Source: Gonatopus flavifemur
Taxonomy: Eukaryota; Arthropoda; Insecta; Hymenoptera; Dryinidae
NCBI GenBank assembly: GCA_018340375.1
Contig: JAFFJZ010000016.1
Span: 7,180,829-7,244,828 of the forward strand
Direction: 5' to 3'
DNA length: 64,000 nucleotides
Shown: positions 53,526-64,000 of the stretch, piece after piece
How positions within the stretch are numbered: the first letter of the stretch is position 1
Layout of the letters: each line of letters starts with the position of its first letter
The notes under the pieces: generated by a model
What the model saw: the letters and a program-made list of their open reading frames with translations, nothing else
Told to the model about the DNA's origin: nothing
The model's database searches: none
Position numbers and translations under genes: made by a program

Positions 53526-55505
53526 TCAAGCTTCAACACACTCTAGAATATTGATAGCATTGAGTTTTCCGCATAAAGATAGCACCTTTTTTTTGACAGC
53601 GACTGATTTAGCCCTTGATTTTCCTTCTGTACAGTAGATATGGAACAGGAACATTTCAATAAACATCAACGTACAAGCGTGTTCTTTAGGATAAGTTCGA
53701 TTGAAGACATAATAAGCGGAGAATAGCATCTGTACAGCTTCGAGGAACTCGGGAGTTTTTTGCACCATCACTCCATCCATCACTAGCCAGTATTCGTTCA
53801 GCTCATGATTGGTTTCATCTCCTTCTGCAACAATTGATTAACAACAACATAGGATTTACAATATTGGAGATATTCACGCATTAGATATGTAAGCTGTTTT
53901 AGAATTGATTACCATCATTTCTGAGACAGATGTATGGAGGCAAACAAATAAATTTATACTACTCACGTAACAATATGAGGTTGGGATATGCCTCTGGAGC
54001 TATAATATTTTCTCGATCAAAATTAGGCTGTAAAGAAAGAAATATCGTTCGACTATACTCATATAATTAATATCATGGTAATGACATGTTGATCTCATTC
54101 CACTTTAAAACGCTTCAAGAATGAAAACATTATATAAAAATACTCACTGGATAATTTTTGATGAGTGCGGTTTCTTTGAAATGTTGCGAAATGATGTTCA
54201 GAACCAGTTCTGATGGAACTTCAACAGACGCTGCAGATGGACATAATTTTTTCAAATATCCGTAAACCATAATTACTTGAGTTTTTTCTTTAAATTTGAT
54301 GGCGAATTGTTGGAGAGAACGATTTGTGAGTTTTTCAAAATGCCAAAAAAGGCATAAATTATTGAGTAGGCAGGGCCACATTTCTGATATTTGTTGTACT
54401 TTCGGTGGATCATTGATTGTATTCAAAAACAGTCTCTGTTGAGGATATGTTATTTCCAGACTACTATGAATTTTATTGATGGTCTCTTCATCATCGATTG
54501 CAACTTTAGTGAAATCTACAGTATTTAAATATTCTTTACTTTCTTCGAATAATTCTTCTGAGGCTTCTATATTATCAGGCTGCCAAGCAGGACAACCTGC
54601 TTTCAAACATTGCTGCAGCTTTCGAAATTTCAAAGGAAGACTTAAAGCGTGGGATAATGATGGTCTTTTATGTGGTCGGTTCAAATAATTGTTATGTTCT
54701 TGTAATTTTTGAAAAATGGTATGATACCCGCAATCGAACCTTGAGCCATCATCATTCCGGTCCTCGAATGAATTTGGAAACTTATTCATAAGTGTTTTAG
54801 CAACTGAGGTGAATGCACTTGCAGGGATATGTGGATCGTAAAACCTCATGTCAGTCACAATAGTATCGACGGTGGAACTGATGAAGGAATGATCTCTGCT
54901 TCCTTGCTGCATTTGTTTGAGTAAACCGGCTCCAAGTTCTTTCCATGGTACGGTATAATCATCCCAACCGGAAAATTGTTTCGCCTTCTGCTCTAAAAAT
55001 TTCTCGATTTCATTCCCTGCATTTTCATTTTCTACATTTTCATTTTGATTCAAATTAGATTCCTGTACATCAGCAGTTACTGGCTGATTTATATTCGCTG
55101 TGGTATCATCTGTGACGTTCGAAGATGAGGTATCATTATTATTATAATCGTCGATGATATCAGGGTGAACTTTTTTCGCGGATAAATCCTGGTCTTCAAG
55201 ATTCGATATCTCAGGTGACAATTCTTTTTCTTTCACAGTTGATTCTTCCGATTCAATTGCAGATACATTATAAAAACACCATTCTTCCCCTGATTCCAAG
55301 ATAACGAAAGGTTCGGTAGAAAAGTGGAGAACGATATCATTTTCGTGAAGTTCCGTCCCATCAGATTCCAAAACTAATTTGATGCCATTGATGCCTAATT
55401 TCTTGTTGGCTTCTGCGATGATATTGGAAACCAAATTTTCACATTGTGAAATGCTGACAGCAGTTTTTTTTTGCGGGAATTTGACCACACTTTGAATATA
55501 GTCAT
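53526..55505 (-). CDS. spliced CIDE-N/SAMD3-like protein, first exon not found
   Basis: Three exons join in frame with good GT-AG sites: 55505-54148 (donor CCA|GTGAGT), 54027-53967 (acceptor TTTACAG, donor TTAC|GTGAGT) and 53824-53526 (acceptor TTGCAG, stop 53526). The N-terminal part reads 'NGIKLVLESDGTELHENDIV' then 'PFVILESGEEW', which resembles a CIDE-N (CAD) domain. After an acidic, Asn-rich linker comes 'DMRFYDPHIPASAFTSVAKT' and 'KFPNSFEDRNDDGSRFDCGY', the hallmark of proteins labelled sterile alpha motif domain-containing protein 3-like in fish and invertebrates, which occur as repeated genes. The last exon continues with 'QMLFSAYYVFNRTYPKEHA'. No stop breaks the 570 or so codons. The exon begins in mid-codon after a strong acceptor at 55506, so translation starts upstream. 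It lies downstream of the zinc-finger transposase gene on the same strand. Confidence 0.7.
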
Positions 55506-55975
55506 CTGTAAAAAAAAAAAAGATAAAGTTTTGTATATTTCAATCCTACACTTTGAGATTTAAAAGATTTATTCGCATAGTAATTAATTTTTTTTTTCTA
55601 TTTCCATTTTTCTATACAAAATTAAGCCACAATTATATCAAATATCCCTGGAGAGCTAGAATAACAATAGTGATTTTTATAGAATACTGCATTGAACTGT
55701 ATATTATACTGGAATGAGTACTCCCTAGATTTCCCACCGTCAGAGAGGTAGTTCAGAGCCATATATTGAAAAAAAATAAACTGACCCTCCCAGTGGGGAA
55801 AGAAATATCGAATTACGTTTGTCCAAGGGAGAAGGGAACACCTCAGTACAATAGTATGTGGCTGACGAGACTAAACTATACATCATTTAGGGATCCCTGT
55901 AGAAAAGAAATCATTCAAGCCGATTGATGGTGCAAATCTCTGATTCAAAATGATTCAAACTCATTTAGAATCATT
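55506..55975. other. intergenic or intronic stretch between the two minus-strand genes
   Basis: No convincing first exon for the downstream gene is visible; an A run on the plus strand at 55510-55521 is its polypyrimidine tract. Confidence 0.4.
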
Positions 55976-58663
55976 CTAAATCATTTCTATGTACACTGGA
56001 ACCGATGCGATAGTCATTTGAGGAATAGGATCGGGGGATAACAGGTATGAATAGGGAAAACAAGATAAGTCTTGTGCTTGAAATTGGATTTCATAAACTC
56101 CAACATACGGATTGTATAATATTTCTGTCGGATTCCCCACAAACAATATGTCATTAAATTGTGCGTTAATTAAAATATGTTTGATTGCGCATAAAATAAA
56201 ATTTCCATTTTCATTTTTCCCGATGCATATAGACATATCTCGACAATATTTTATACCAAAAAATGTAACCTCTGTGCTAATGTACTTGATGTTTCCTAAA
56301 CTGTTATTTAAAAAATGGTGAATCATATTATCCGTTTATTCATCAAACATGGGACTTTCATATCGAGCGTACTTGTTCATTTGCACCAACATTGTATCGG
56401 AAGCATGTGTAGTAGCTTGCATGATTTGATGCCTTAAAGCAAGAGTTTGCGTGACATTTTTGAAGTTAGGCACATGTTTAATATATTTCTTAAAATATTG
56501 ATGTCGACTCTCAAACCTCAAAGTCCACAAATGTTTTAATGGTCCAAAATGTTGGATTAAAGTGGGATGATGTGTCATGTACTCATGTTTCGCACGCAAA
56601 GGTATAGACGGAAAGTAATCTATTCTCAATTTTAAGTAAAGTTCTATTTTCCATTTTAAAATAGCAATCTGTCTTACAGATATTGCAGGAGCACAGATAA
56701 TCGCGCAAATTTCTCGCAAAGTCAAAGCCATTTGCCATATTGGATCTTCAAAATTTCTCACTACATCAGCAATGGCAACCGGGAATATTAATATAAACCT
56801 CCTCATTTGGCTCGCAGTACCTGTAAGTTTTTTAGATTTCCCGATTATAATTGGAGGAATGTATATAACATCTTCTCCAAGCAATTTTGTATCGTTGAGG
56901 CGGAAATTCAAAAAACCTATTTTGAACCATTTATTTTGAATAAAATAATTAATGGCTAATAACAGATCGTATGATGCCAAACCTTCAAAAATGTCATGCG
57001 CGATACAAGGGGGCAAACCAGGACCAGCAACATGGTAATACAATAAAGAATTCAAAGGAGAATTTCTTTTGATCCCTTTCACAATTTTTTTTGTTTCGTG
57101 TACTTCTTTGATTGATTGATCGTATTTGTCAATTGTTCTATATTGTTTGGGATGGAAAATTGATAAATGAAAATCTTTTCGATTAATCTCACAGTACCGA
57201 CAAAAATGTTGAGACCTACTAAAATTTTCTACAAATCCACCTATCTGGTGACTGCCTAAGTTGTCACCTAGCATTGCAACCAATGTCCCTTTGAAAGTGA
57301 AACACTGATTTGAATTTGATATGTTGATTCCTTGTACTTCTAGAACTTTCAATTCCGTAAGTAGAGTTTGCAAAATTTTTTCCCAACCGAATTTAGTCAC
57401 GATTTTTTCTTTACACAGTAAAACGAGTTTCATATTTTTTCTTTTGGTTCTGGAATGAGAAGGGATATTCCCTAAAACCATATATACCGCAATAATTTTA
57501 AATTTGGTTTTAGATGATCCCAAAGGATTACATATTTCAAACGCATCTTGAAAGAGAATGATTTCTAAAAAATTTGTTTCAGTTTCAAGTAATTTATGAT
57601 TTTTTATGACTGTGCCGTCTTGAATATCCCAAAAGCCGGTTTTAGTATTTTTTGTTCGGTGTTTACAATAATCAAAAACTTCTTTATTATTCAACATTGA
57701 CTTCAAAGTTTCCAAAGTGGGAACATAAGAGTAGGAGTAACCAGAGTCACTGCCATCTTCTTTGAAGACCACTTCTTCAACTGGAAAGATCATATCAAGA
57801 TTTTGACGATAATATTTCTTTCTTTGGTACGCATTCCTTAAGAAACCCGTTTTTTCATTATAAGCACTACTAATATCTTTGTGACCTTCATCGTACATTT
57901 GCAAGATCATATTCTTTTGATCAGTCGAAAAAGTACTTTTATTTACTAATGAAGAGAAATTTTCTTTGCAAGCGACAAAAGTTCTAGACAAGTGGTCCAC
58001 TATTTCTTGTTGAACTGGTTCTCCAACAAAATGAGTAGCGTTCAAATTCAAATGCATTTCTGGGAGAGAATTTACTGCTATTGGAACATTGGAAATACTA
58101 TTGAAAGAATTCATGATTTTATGAATATCCATTTTGCCATTCATTTCATTTTCATTCAACGTAGAAAACACATTCTCTTCTATTGTTAAATCCTGGTCGT
58201 TAGAATTCATAGATGAATTTTTTGAGCCATGACCCAATATTGGAATATCATGTCTTTCAACCATTTCGTTAGCCTCCTCGTGGTGTGTTCTACACATATG
58301 AACATTGTAGGCGTTAAATGTATGAAACACCTGGTCACACTGCGGAAAAGGACAAAAAACCTCGTTATTTGAGGTATTGAAATGAAATTTTGCATGTTGG
58401 TGCAATAATTTTAAATTGTCACATTTGTATGTGCAGCCTGAAAGTTTGCAATGAAAAGTTTTAGATATTAAATATTTATCATTGTGTCTTAAGTATACGT
58501 GTCTTTTGAACGATGAATATGTACTAAACTGTTTCTCGCAGTTACGATACAAGCATAAGATTTTCAAGTTCGATAAGTCTTTATGCAAACGTTGATGCTC
58601 ATTGTATAATAAAATACTTTTAAACGTCAGGCTACAATTTCGGCATTGAAACATTGTCGACAT
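55976..58663 (-). CDS. four-zinc-finger transposase-like protein with one in-frame TAA
   Basis: The first in-frame ATG is 58663. Four C2H2 fingers follow: Cys7/Cys10/His23/His27, Cys37/Cys42/His55/His60, Cys72/Cys77/His90/His94 and Cys104/Cys109/His122/His127. The body has 'AMLGDNLGSHQIGGFVENFS', a CRYC pair, 'VAGPGLPPCIAHDIFEGLAS', 'TGTASQMRRF', 'MTHHPTLIQHFGPLKHLW' and 'LRFESRHQYFKKY'. I recall the same order in uncharacterised repeated proteins of fish, cnidarians and arthropods, so a transposase role is likely, but I cannot name the superfamily. A TAA at 56336-56338 stops it at residue 775. The same frame then continues for about 119 codons to 55976 with the typical tail ('STEVTFFGIKYCRDMSICIG'). 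One nonsense change, an unseen intron or readthrough are possible explanations. No other lesion is seen. Confidence 0.65.
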
Positions 58664-59011
58664 TATGTGGTTGTCAATTCTTTTTCTCAATGAATAAGGA
58701 AAGTTTTGATTCGAGTCGGAAAATGGATATTGGGAAGAACATTGGTAATCCAGATAGAGTTGTAACTGTGTCTGAGCAGTTTTTCCCTTTAAAGATGATT
58801 CAACCTAAAAATGATGTACAAAAAAATGCCCATCACTTGCATTGCTACATATTATACGAGTAAATCAGTAAGAAATACAATTGAATCAATCGATCATACT
58901 CAATATTCAATTTGGCTATACGAAATGTATATTTGAAAAAAAATTATTATCCAAATGACAACCTTCAAGCTTTTATTCTTTACCCAAGTAGCATCAGTAC
59001 ATTCTATGAAC
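58664..59011. other. upstream region of the zinc-finger gene
   Basis: AT-rich. A lone CCCAAGTAGCATCAGTACAT at 58983 is an end piece of the element centred at 59776, cut off after about 28 bases where the palindrome begins. Confidence 0.5.
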
Positions 59012-60538
59012 CCCAAGTAGCATCAGATGTTCGAAGTATATTCGTATTTGATGCGAAAAAGAAACGTTCGAAGAATATTCATTCATGATGCTTCGTATAT
59101 TCATAGAACATTCACAGCATGTTCGAATGAGACTTTTTTATACGAACACAGTATATTTATAGAATCACATCAACACTTACGAATGCACGTCATTCGAATA
59201 ATGAAGAAAAAATGGAAAGTTCGTCTTTGGTGTAAGATTCTACTGTCAAAAATGCTGTGCACAAATTTATATTAGAATAAGATGAACATTGATCACATGT
59301 TTTCTTTCAACTCAAGTAATTCCATGTTTTACTGATAACGGAATTTTAATTTTTGTTTCATACCATTTTATGCTTTAGATTTGAATTTTCTATTTTCCTA
59401 TTTCTCCATCTCCTATTCATAATAACCAAAAGAAACAACAGGATTTGAATCATTAGAAACTGTCAGTTCAATGATATTCCTTCTGGTCATTTCATTCATT
59501 CGATTTCATGATCCACATGATTTTTATTATCAAAATATTTGTAAGAATGTTCAAATTGAGAAAAAAAAGATCAATTTTGTATATTCTTTCAACGAGCTAT
59601 GGTCTTACGTGGAATGTACGATAGGACGTCGTTCGAATATTCTGGGAATGTATAAAACGATCTCATTCTAATATACTATGAACATACATAGAATATTCTC
59701 GTGTACGATTCGAATATACATAGAATATACTGTCGAATCTTTCGAATATTCATAGTTCGTCCCAAGCAGCATCAGTACATTCTATGAACGTACTATGAAT
59801 ATTCGAAAGATTCGACAGTATATTCTATGAATATTCAAATCGTACACGAGAATATTCTATGTATGTTCATAGTATATCAGAATGAGACTGTTTTATACAT
59901 TCCCAGAATATTCGAACGACGTCCTATCGTACATTTTACGTAAGACCATAGCTCGTTGAAAGAATATACAAAATTGATCTTTTTTTTCTCAATTTGAACA
60001 TTCTTAGAAATCTTTTGATAATAAAAATCATGTGGATCATGGAATCGAATGAATGAAATAAGACCAGAAGGAATATCATTGAACTGACAGTTTCTAATGA
60101 TTCAAATCCTGTTGTTTCTTTTGGTTATTATGAATAGGAGATGAAGAAATAGGAAAATAGAAAATTCAAATCTAAAGCATAAAATGGTATGAAACAAAAA
60201 TTAAAATTCCGTCATCAGTAAAACATGGAATTACTTGAGTTGAAAGAAACCATGTGATCAATGTTCATATTATTCTAATATGAATTTGTGCACTGCATTT
60301 TTGACATTAGAATCTTACACCAAAGATGAACTTTCCATTTTTTCTTCATTATTCGAATGACGTACATTCGTAAGTGTTGATGTGATTCTATAAATATACT
60401 GTGTTCGTATAAAACAGTCTCATTCGAACATGCTATGAATGTTCTATGAATATACGAAGCATCATGAATGAATATTCTTCGAACGTTTCTTTTTCGCATC
60501 AAATACGAATATACTTCGAACATCTGATGCTACTTGGG
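59012..60538. mobile_element. 1.53-kb near-perfect palindrome, CCCAAGTAGCATC ends
   Basis: CCCAAGTAGCATCAGATG and CATCTGATGCTACTTGGG are the ends; arms of about 745 bp meet around 59776, where a short CCCAAGCAGCATCAGTAC stretch forms the loop. Arms near the centre are rich in GAATATTC and TTCGAA words. The open frames at 59027-59275 and 60275-60523 are mirror copies of each other and not genes. Ends resemble the CCCAnAyAGCAC class. Confidence 0.9.
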
Positions 60539-60735
60539 TATATATTCAAACTATAAAAACCGGTCTGTATCATCTGAGTATTTGTATATATAGATCATAT
60601 TGTCAACGATTGATGGTAGAAAAAGTTACCATATTCCATATTACACCCTCTTGAATTTCAAATTTCATGTACTGCTAACAAAAAAGCAATAGTCAATTAC
60701 AACTACTACTCTTGAATTTCACTTGAAAAAATATT

Positions 60736-60938
60736 CTTGAAGTTTGAATCGTTTGTTGAAACGAAACGAAAATTCAAACTCATAAAAATCCGATGGATCA
60801 TCGTTATTTATCTTCTCGAATGGATTACTTGTAACTTTTTGCCTCTGAAAATATCCATCGAAGAATGTGCTGCAAGATTTTGGGTCTTCAACCATCATTT
60901 GATTATCAATTCGTTCCAGTAAACGATTCAAACTTCAG
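60736..60938. mobile_element. TTGAAGTTTGAATCGTTT-type MITE
   Basis: CTTGAAGTTTGAATCGTTT and AAACGATTCAAACTTCAG are inverted ends of an otherwise non-repetitive 203-bp element, related to 44640-44843. Confidence 0.7.
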
Positions 60939-60965
60939 TGACATTTGAAAAAAAAAATTACTCAC

Positions 60966-61220
60966 CTCGATAAATAGCCGAATCCGAAAGTTGAATAAAT
61001 CTTTAACTCACTCACAATAAAATCACATTTGGATCGATTTTTTTTGATAAAGATTAGAATTGATTAAAATTATAACACGCGACCACACGCGACCTTTGCG
61101 TTCATGCAGCGTCCATGATGGCGCCCAGAGGAAGAGAGAGAAAAGGCAAGGAAGTTCAGAAATGTGCTCAACGCTCACTGTTGCCAAACTACGAACAATA
61201 TGTTATTTTACACAGGTCAC
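60966..61220 (-). promoter_or_regulatory. possible 5' exon and promoter of the minus-strand genes
   Basis: On the minus strand TATCGAG|GTGAGTAAT at 60966 is a good splice donor. Upstream (61085-61200) the sequence is relatively CpG-rich with a TGGCGCC patch, unlike the AT-rich neighbourhood. It could supply the missing first exon for the genes at 53.5-58.7 kb. This is inference from signals only. Confidence 0.25.
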
Positions 61221-61429
61221 TAAGGTGGTAATCCAAGGTCTCGACAAGCGGGATTAATGAAATTTGCAAAATTCTTCTTTTGCTTATTTTCACAAACATT
61301 TCTTATATTTACATAAATATTGTATATTTCAGATACAATACATGTTTGATTACCAAATTTCCTGTTAAATTATTTGTAAAATGAAAAACGCGTTAGGATG
61401 TTGGAATTTTTCAGTGATTGTGATTTTAC

Positions 61430-61690
61430 AATGATTGGTGATTTGTTCCTTTTCAGAGTAGGTAACTTTATTACCTACCACCAATGTGGTATTTTCACAA
61501 TTCTAATGGGAAATTCACAAAGATGTGTAATATGTCTTCTTTTGCAGTAGGGTATTTACGATCTTAACGGAGTTTTCAAATTTTATGAATTTATTTTTCC
61601 CACATACAGTGCGGTAATATTATAAGAATGAGGCAGTGATTGTACACTTAGAACGTGTAACGCATTTTTTTATTTTTTACAGTGCGCGCG
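61430..61690. repeat. CACTGTAAAAA-class end with GTAAT words
   Basis: TTTTTATTTTTTACAGTG at the right (about 61667-61684) and interior words GGTAAT, GTGTAA and GGTAAC repeat. The left limit is unclear. Confidence 0.4.
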
Positions 61691-61724
61691 AGTGATTTCG
61701 TATTAGAGTTTTTCGCGAGTGAAT

Positions 61725-62270
61725 ATGAGGAAGGAAATATATTCCGCGGTCGCGCGTGATTATCTTTCTGACGACTCTTCGCGCGGCGATCAACTTTCTG
61801 CTGGTAAGGCGGTACAGGGGAACCGGTATCGTTCCAATTGACTTAGATTGAATTACATATTAATGTTAATGTTATTATTTACAGGGTACCACATGGATTT
61901 AATATGGGGTACGGCTTCGGTTTATTCTGTCTTTTTGGGGCTATTCGTGACTTTGGGGAATATTTATACAGGTAAGCTCATACTTTTCATAATTATTAAC
62001 CTTAACCGAATGCAACTAATCTTCTTTTTCCTTACAGGGAACGTCTAAGCCAGACGAGGGATGTCTTAGCTTGGAGAGCCTCTCCGATGAGGAGATTCTT
62101 CTACATGGCATTGCGAGGGCAATGCCACCAGGTAAGGGTTATCGTTCCTCTATCTTTTCCATGAACGGTATTTCATAGATCTTATTATTTTGCAGGTACA
62201 GGACTTTGACGGGTTCGTCACAGGTTTTAAGGAACACCTTTATTTTCGAAATCCGTAACTTTTCAATGGT
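61725..62270 (+). CDS. possible small spliced gene, reading frame uncertain
   Basis: Three introns have clean signals: CTG|GTAAGG (61804) to TTATTTACAG (61884), ACAG|GTAAGC (61972) to TTCCTTACAG (62037), and CCAG|GTAAGG (about 62132) to ATTTTGCAG (about 62197). From ATG 61725 the spliced frame gives a 58-59 residue peptide with one hydrophobic segment ('WGTASVYSVFLGLFVTLG') ending just inside exon 3. A second frame is open across exons 2-4 and reads 'GYGFGLFCLFGAIRDFGEYL', 'RERLSQTRDVLAWRASPMRR' and 'QVQDFDGFVTGFKEHLYF' to a stop near 62258, but its only ATG is in exon 2. A CpG-rich stretch lies just upstream (61683-61720). I recognise neither product. It could be a host microprotein gene or the 5' exons of an element. 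Confidence 0.3.
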
Positions 62271-62609
62271 CCCACCGATTTGGACGAACAAGCGCTTGAA
62301 TGAAAGATAATTGATTCAATTACTTAAATTATTTTGTGGAGCTCAAGAAAAACCTTTCTTCCATTGTTTTCAAGTGATTAGTTGATAAAAAAATTGATAT
62401 TCAATAATGTTCTCCGCCTCGAAAAAGTCTGAAAAACAGTGGAGAGAAGTATTGTACGCTTACAAAACAAATTCCGTGAAGAGAGAAATGGAGACGCTTC
62501 TTGTCTGATTATAATTATAATAATAATGCAGTCGCGTAGAGCTGTATTTTTCGACTCACAGGGCGTGCTGCCCTCGTAGGGATTTCTGAATGTGAATATC
62601 GTATTCCAG

Positions 62610-64000
62610 TCGATTCGGCGAATGAAAAATGCGTGCGGTCCCCATTTTTCCCAAGACAATTGGTAATTCGTTTACTAACGTTCATAACTGGGAAGTTTTA
62701 TTTCCCTCGGGCGTCGCATATCCCTGTTTGTACAACGTTACCCACCGATCTTCCATTGTATCAACACTGTAATGAATTTTCTGAAAATTCACACTGTTTC
62801 TGTAATTTTTTACAGCAACAGATCTGAATTATCAGACAGTTTCTCTGAATTTGCAGATGTATTCTCAAAACTTATCCATATTCTTCTCAATTTTCAGAAT
62901 GAGTCTGAATATTCAGAAGAACTTCCTGATAATTCAGCCCTTTTGATGGAAGAAATTACAGAAACGGTCTGAATCTTTAGAAAATTTTTTACAGTGAAGA
63001 ACTTTGGTGGAATGAACGTGGGAGATTGGTGAAGAAATGGAAGCCATGGGAACAAATAAGAAATAAGGGAGGGTCTCCGTTGATGCAACGAAGAGACGAC
63101 GTAAACAGTCCGCCTACTGTATTTTCAATTCAATTCATATTAGTGGATTTACATAACCAAATGTGAATATTCAATTATTTCCATGGCTCCCATTCTTCCA
63201 TCAATGTTCCACCTTCATTCTACTCAACTACTATCGTTAACTCACCCTCCCAGGTGGAGGGTTAGTGGTAGTGATGTCCAGGTCATTGACTATTTTGGTC
63301 CTGTTTCTTATGCACCTATGTTTTTCCCTCAATGATGAATCATGATAACGGTGTGAAAGTGGCTTTCAACGACTGCTTGTCGAAACCAATTCGGATTCAG
63401 TCATAGCTACATAAGAAACAGAACCAGAATAGCCAATGACCTCTCTAACAGCACACCCAACGATGTCCATGTCGCATCTCCGTGGAGGCCAGGTGGGTAA
63501 AAAGGGGACGTGGATGCAAGGTGCTGGAACGGGGAAGCGACGTAAAGACGACGAAGAAATGTCCGGCGATCGGTGGTTGTGCTGTACGGGCTGGACGGCA
63601 CAGCCTCCACCTCGGAGTTGAGTAGAATGAAGATGGAATATTGTTGAAAAAATGGGAGCCATGGAAATGAATAAATATCCACATTTGGTTATGTAAATCC
63701 ACTAATATGAATTGAATTGAAAACACAGTAGACGGACTGTTTACATTGTCTCTTCGTTGCATCTACGGAGACTCCCTTATTTCTTATTTGTTTCCACGGC
63801 TTCCATTTCTTAACCAATCTTCCACCTTCGTTCTACCGGAGTTCTACATACAATAGAGGATCAATGGTTAATGCTGTACAAGGATATGCGACGCAGTACA
63901 TGATTGAAACTTCCCAGTTATGAACATTAGTGAATGAATTAACAATTATCTTGGAGGAAATGGGTACTGCACGCTCTTTTCATTCGCCAAATCAAATGGA
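62610..64000. mobile_element. large palindrome running off the window end
   Basis: Left parts 62610-62764 and 62997-63310 match, inverted, right parts 63400-64000: ACGTTCATAACTGGGAAGTT (62680) with AACTTCCCAGTTATGAACAT (63909), GCGTCGCATATCC with GGATATGCGACGC, and TCAATTCATATTAGTGGATT with its complement near 63700. The spacer near 63310-63400 is about 90 bases. A MITE interrupts the left arm only. Frames such as 63366-63662 arise from this symmetry. Confidence 0.85.
62765..62996. mobile_element. CACTGTAA-ended MITE with CTGAAT words
   Basis: CACTGTAATGAATTTTCTG and ...AAAATTTTTTACAGTG are inverted ends. CTGAAT, CAGAAT and TTCAGA words recur about every 20 bases. The right arm of the surrounding palindrome has no such insert (uninterrupted near 63838-63855), so it is a clean insertion. 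Confidence 0.75.

Noticed and set aside
59027..60523. Two matching 82-residue frames on opposite strands
   Set aside because: They are the two arms of the palindrome at 59012-60538 and show no coding features.
63366..63762. Four overlapping frames near the window end
   Set aside because: They lie in the spacer and arm of the large palindrome, in several frames, with low-complexity composition and no known motif.

Overview
This is eukaryotic, AT-rich DNA from an arthropod, most likely an insect. The reasons are spliced genes with GT-AG introns, a D34D mariner, BEL/Pao retrotransposons, a piggyBac-type transposase, a LINE endonuclease, and dozens of short inverted-repeat elements. A parasitoid wasp or other hymenopteran would fit, but that is inference. 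I recognise no conserved host gene. The window is essentially a graveyard of mobile elements, with a few young insertions.

Layout. 0-3 kb: a decayed transposase-like gene, then a decayed BEL/Pao pol fragment. 4-10 kb: hairpins, an 87-bp and a 215-bp tandem repeat, a six-unit composite palindrome (5.6-7.2 kb), and foldback elements built on CCGAA/CCCGAAA, one holding a hAT-like insertion with an 8-bp target duplication. 10-20 kb: a duplicated segment with a solo LTR in one copy, a 2.25-kb foldback element with TA-flanked CAGGGTG ends, and many small elements ending CCCAnAyAGCACA. 21-26.5 kb: a decayed piggyBac-like element with a 130-bp tandem array at the left, inverted copies at the right and a 40-bp minisatellite. 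27.5-36 kb: large palindromes, a mariner nested in an older element, and a LINE endonuclease fragment. 36.5-43.7 kb: a young BEL/Pao element (apparently identical LTRs, 5-bp target duplication) whose polyprotein has an in-frame internal deletion and whose leader carries a second copy of the CAGGGTG foldback. 43.8-53.4 kb: more foldback elements, two LTR-like stretches and two unexplained small open frames. 53.5-58.7 kb: two nearly intact minus-strand genes, a four-zinc-finger transposase-like protein with one in-frame TAA, and a spliced CIDE-N/SAMD3-like protein. 59-60.5 kb: a 1.5-kb near-perfect palindrome. 61.7-62.2 kb: a possible small spliced plus-strand gene. 62.6 kb to the end: a large palindrome with a MITE in one arm only.

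Two things deserve most attention. The first is the paired C2H2-transposase and CIDE-N/SAMD3-like genes, which may form a two-gene mobile element. The second is a recurrent design in the small elements: a few conserved ends are combined with different short words iterated through the interior, as if ends and binding-site arrays were interchangeable. The nested insertions (mariner in the CCCTAG element, hAT-like in a CCGAA element, solo LTR in a duplicated segment, MITE in one arm of a palindrome) give relative ages and, in three cases, an empty site inside the window.
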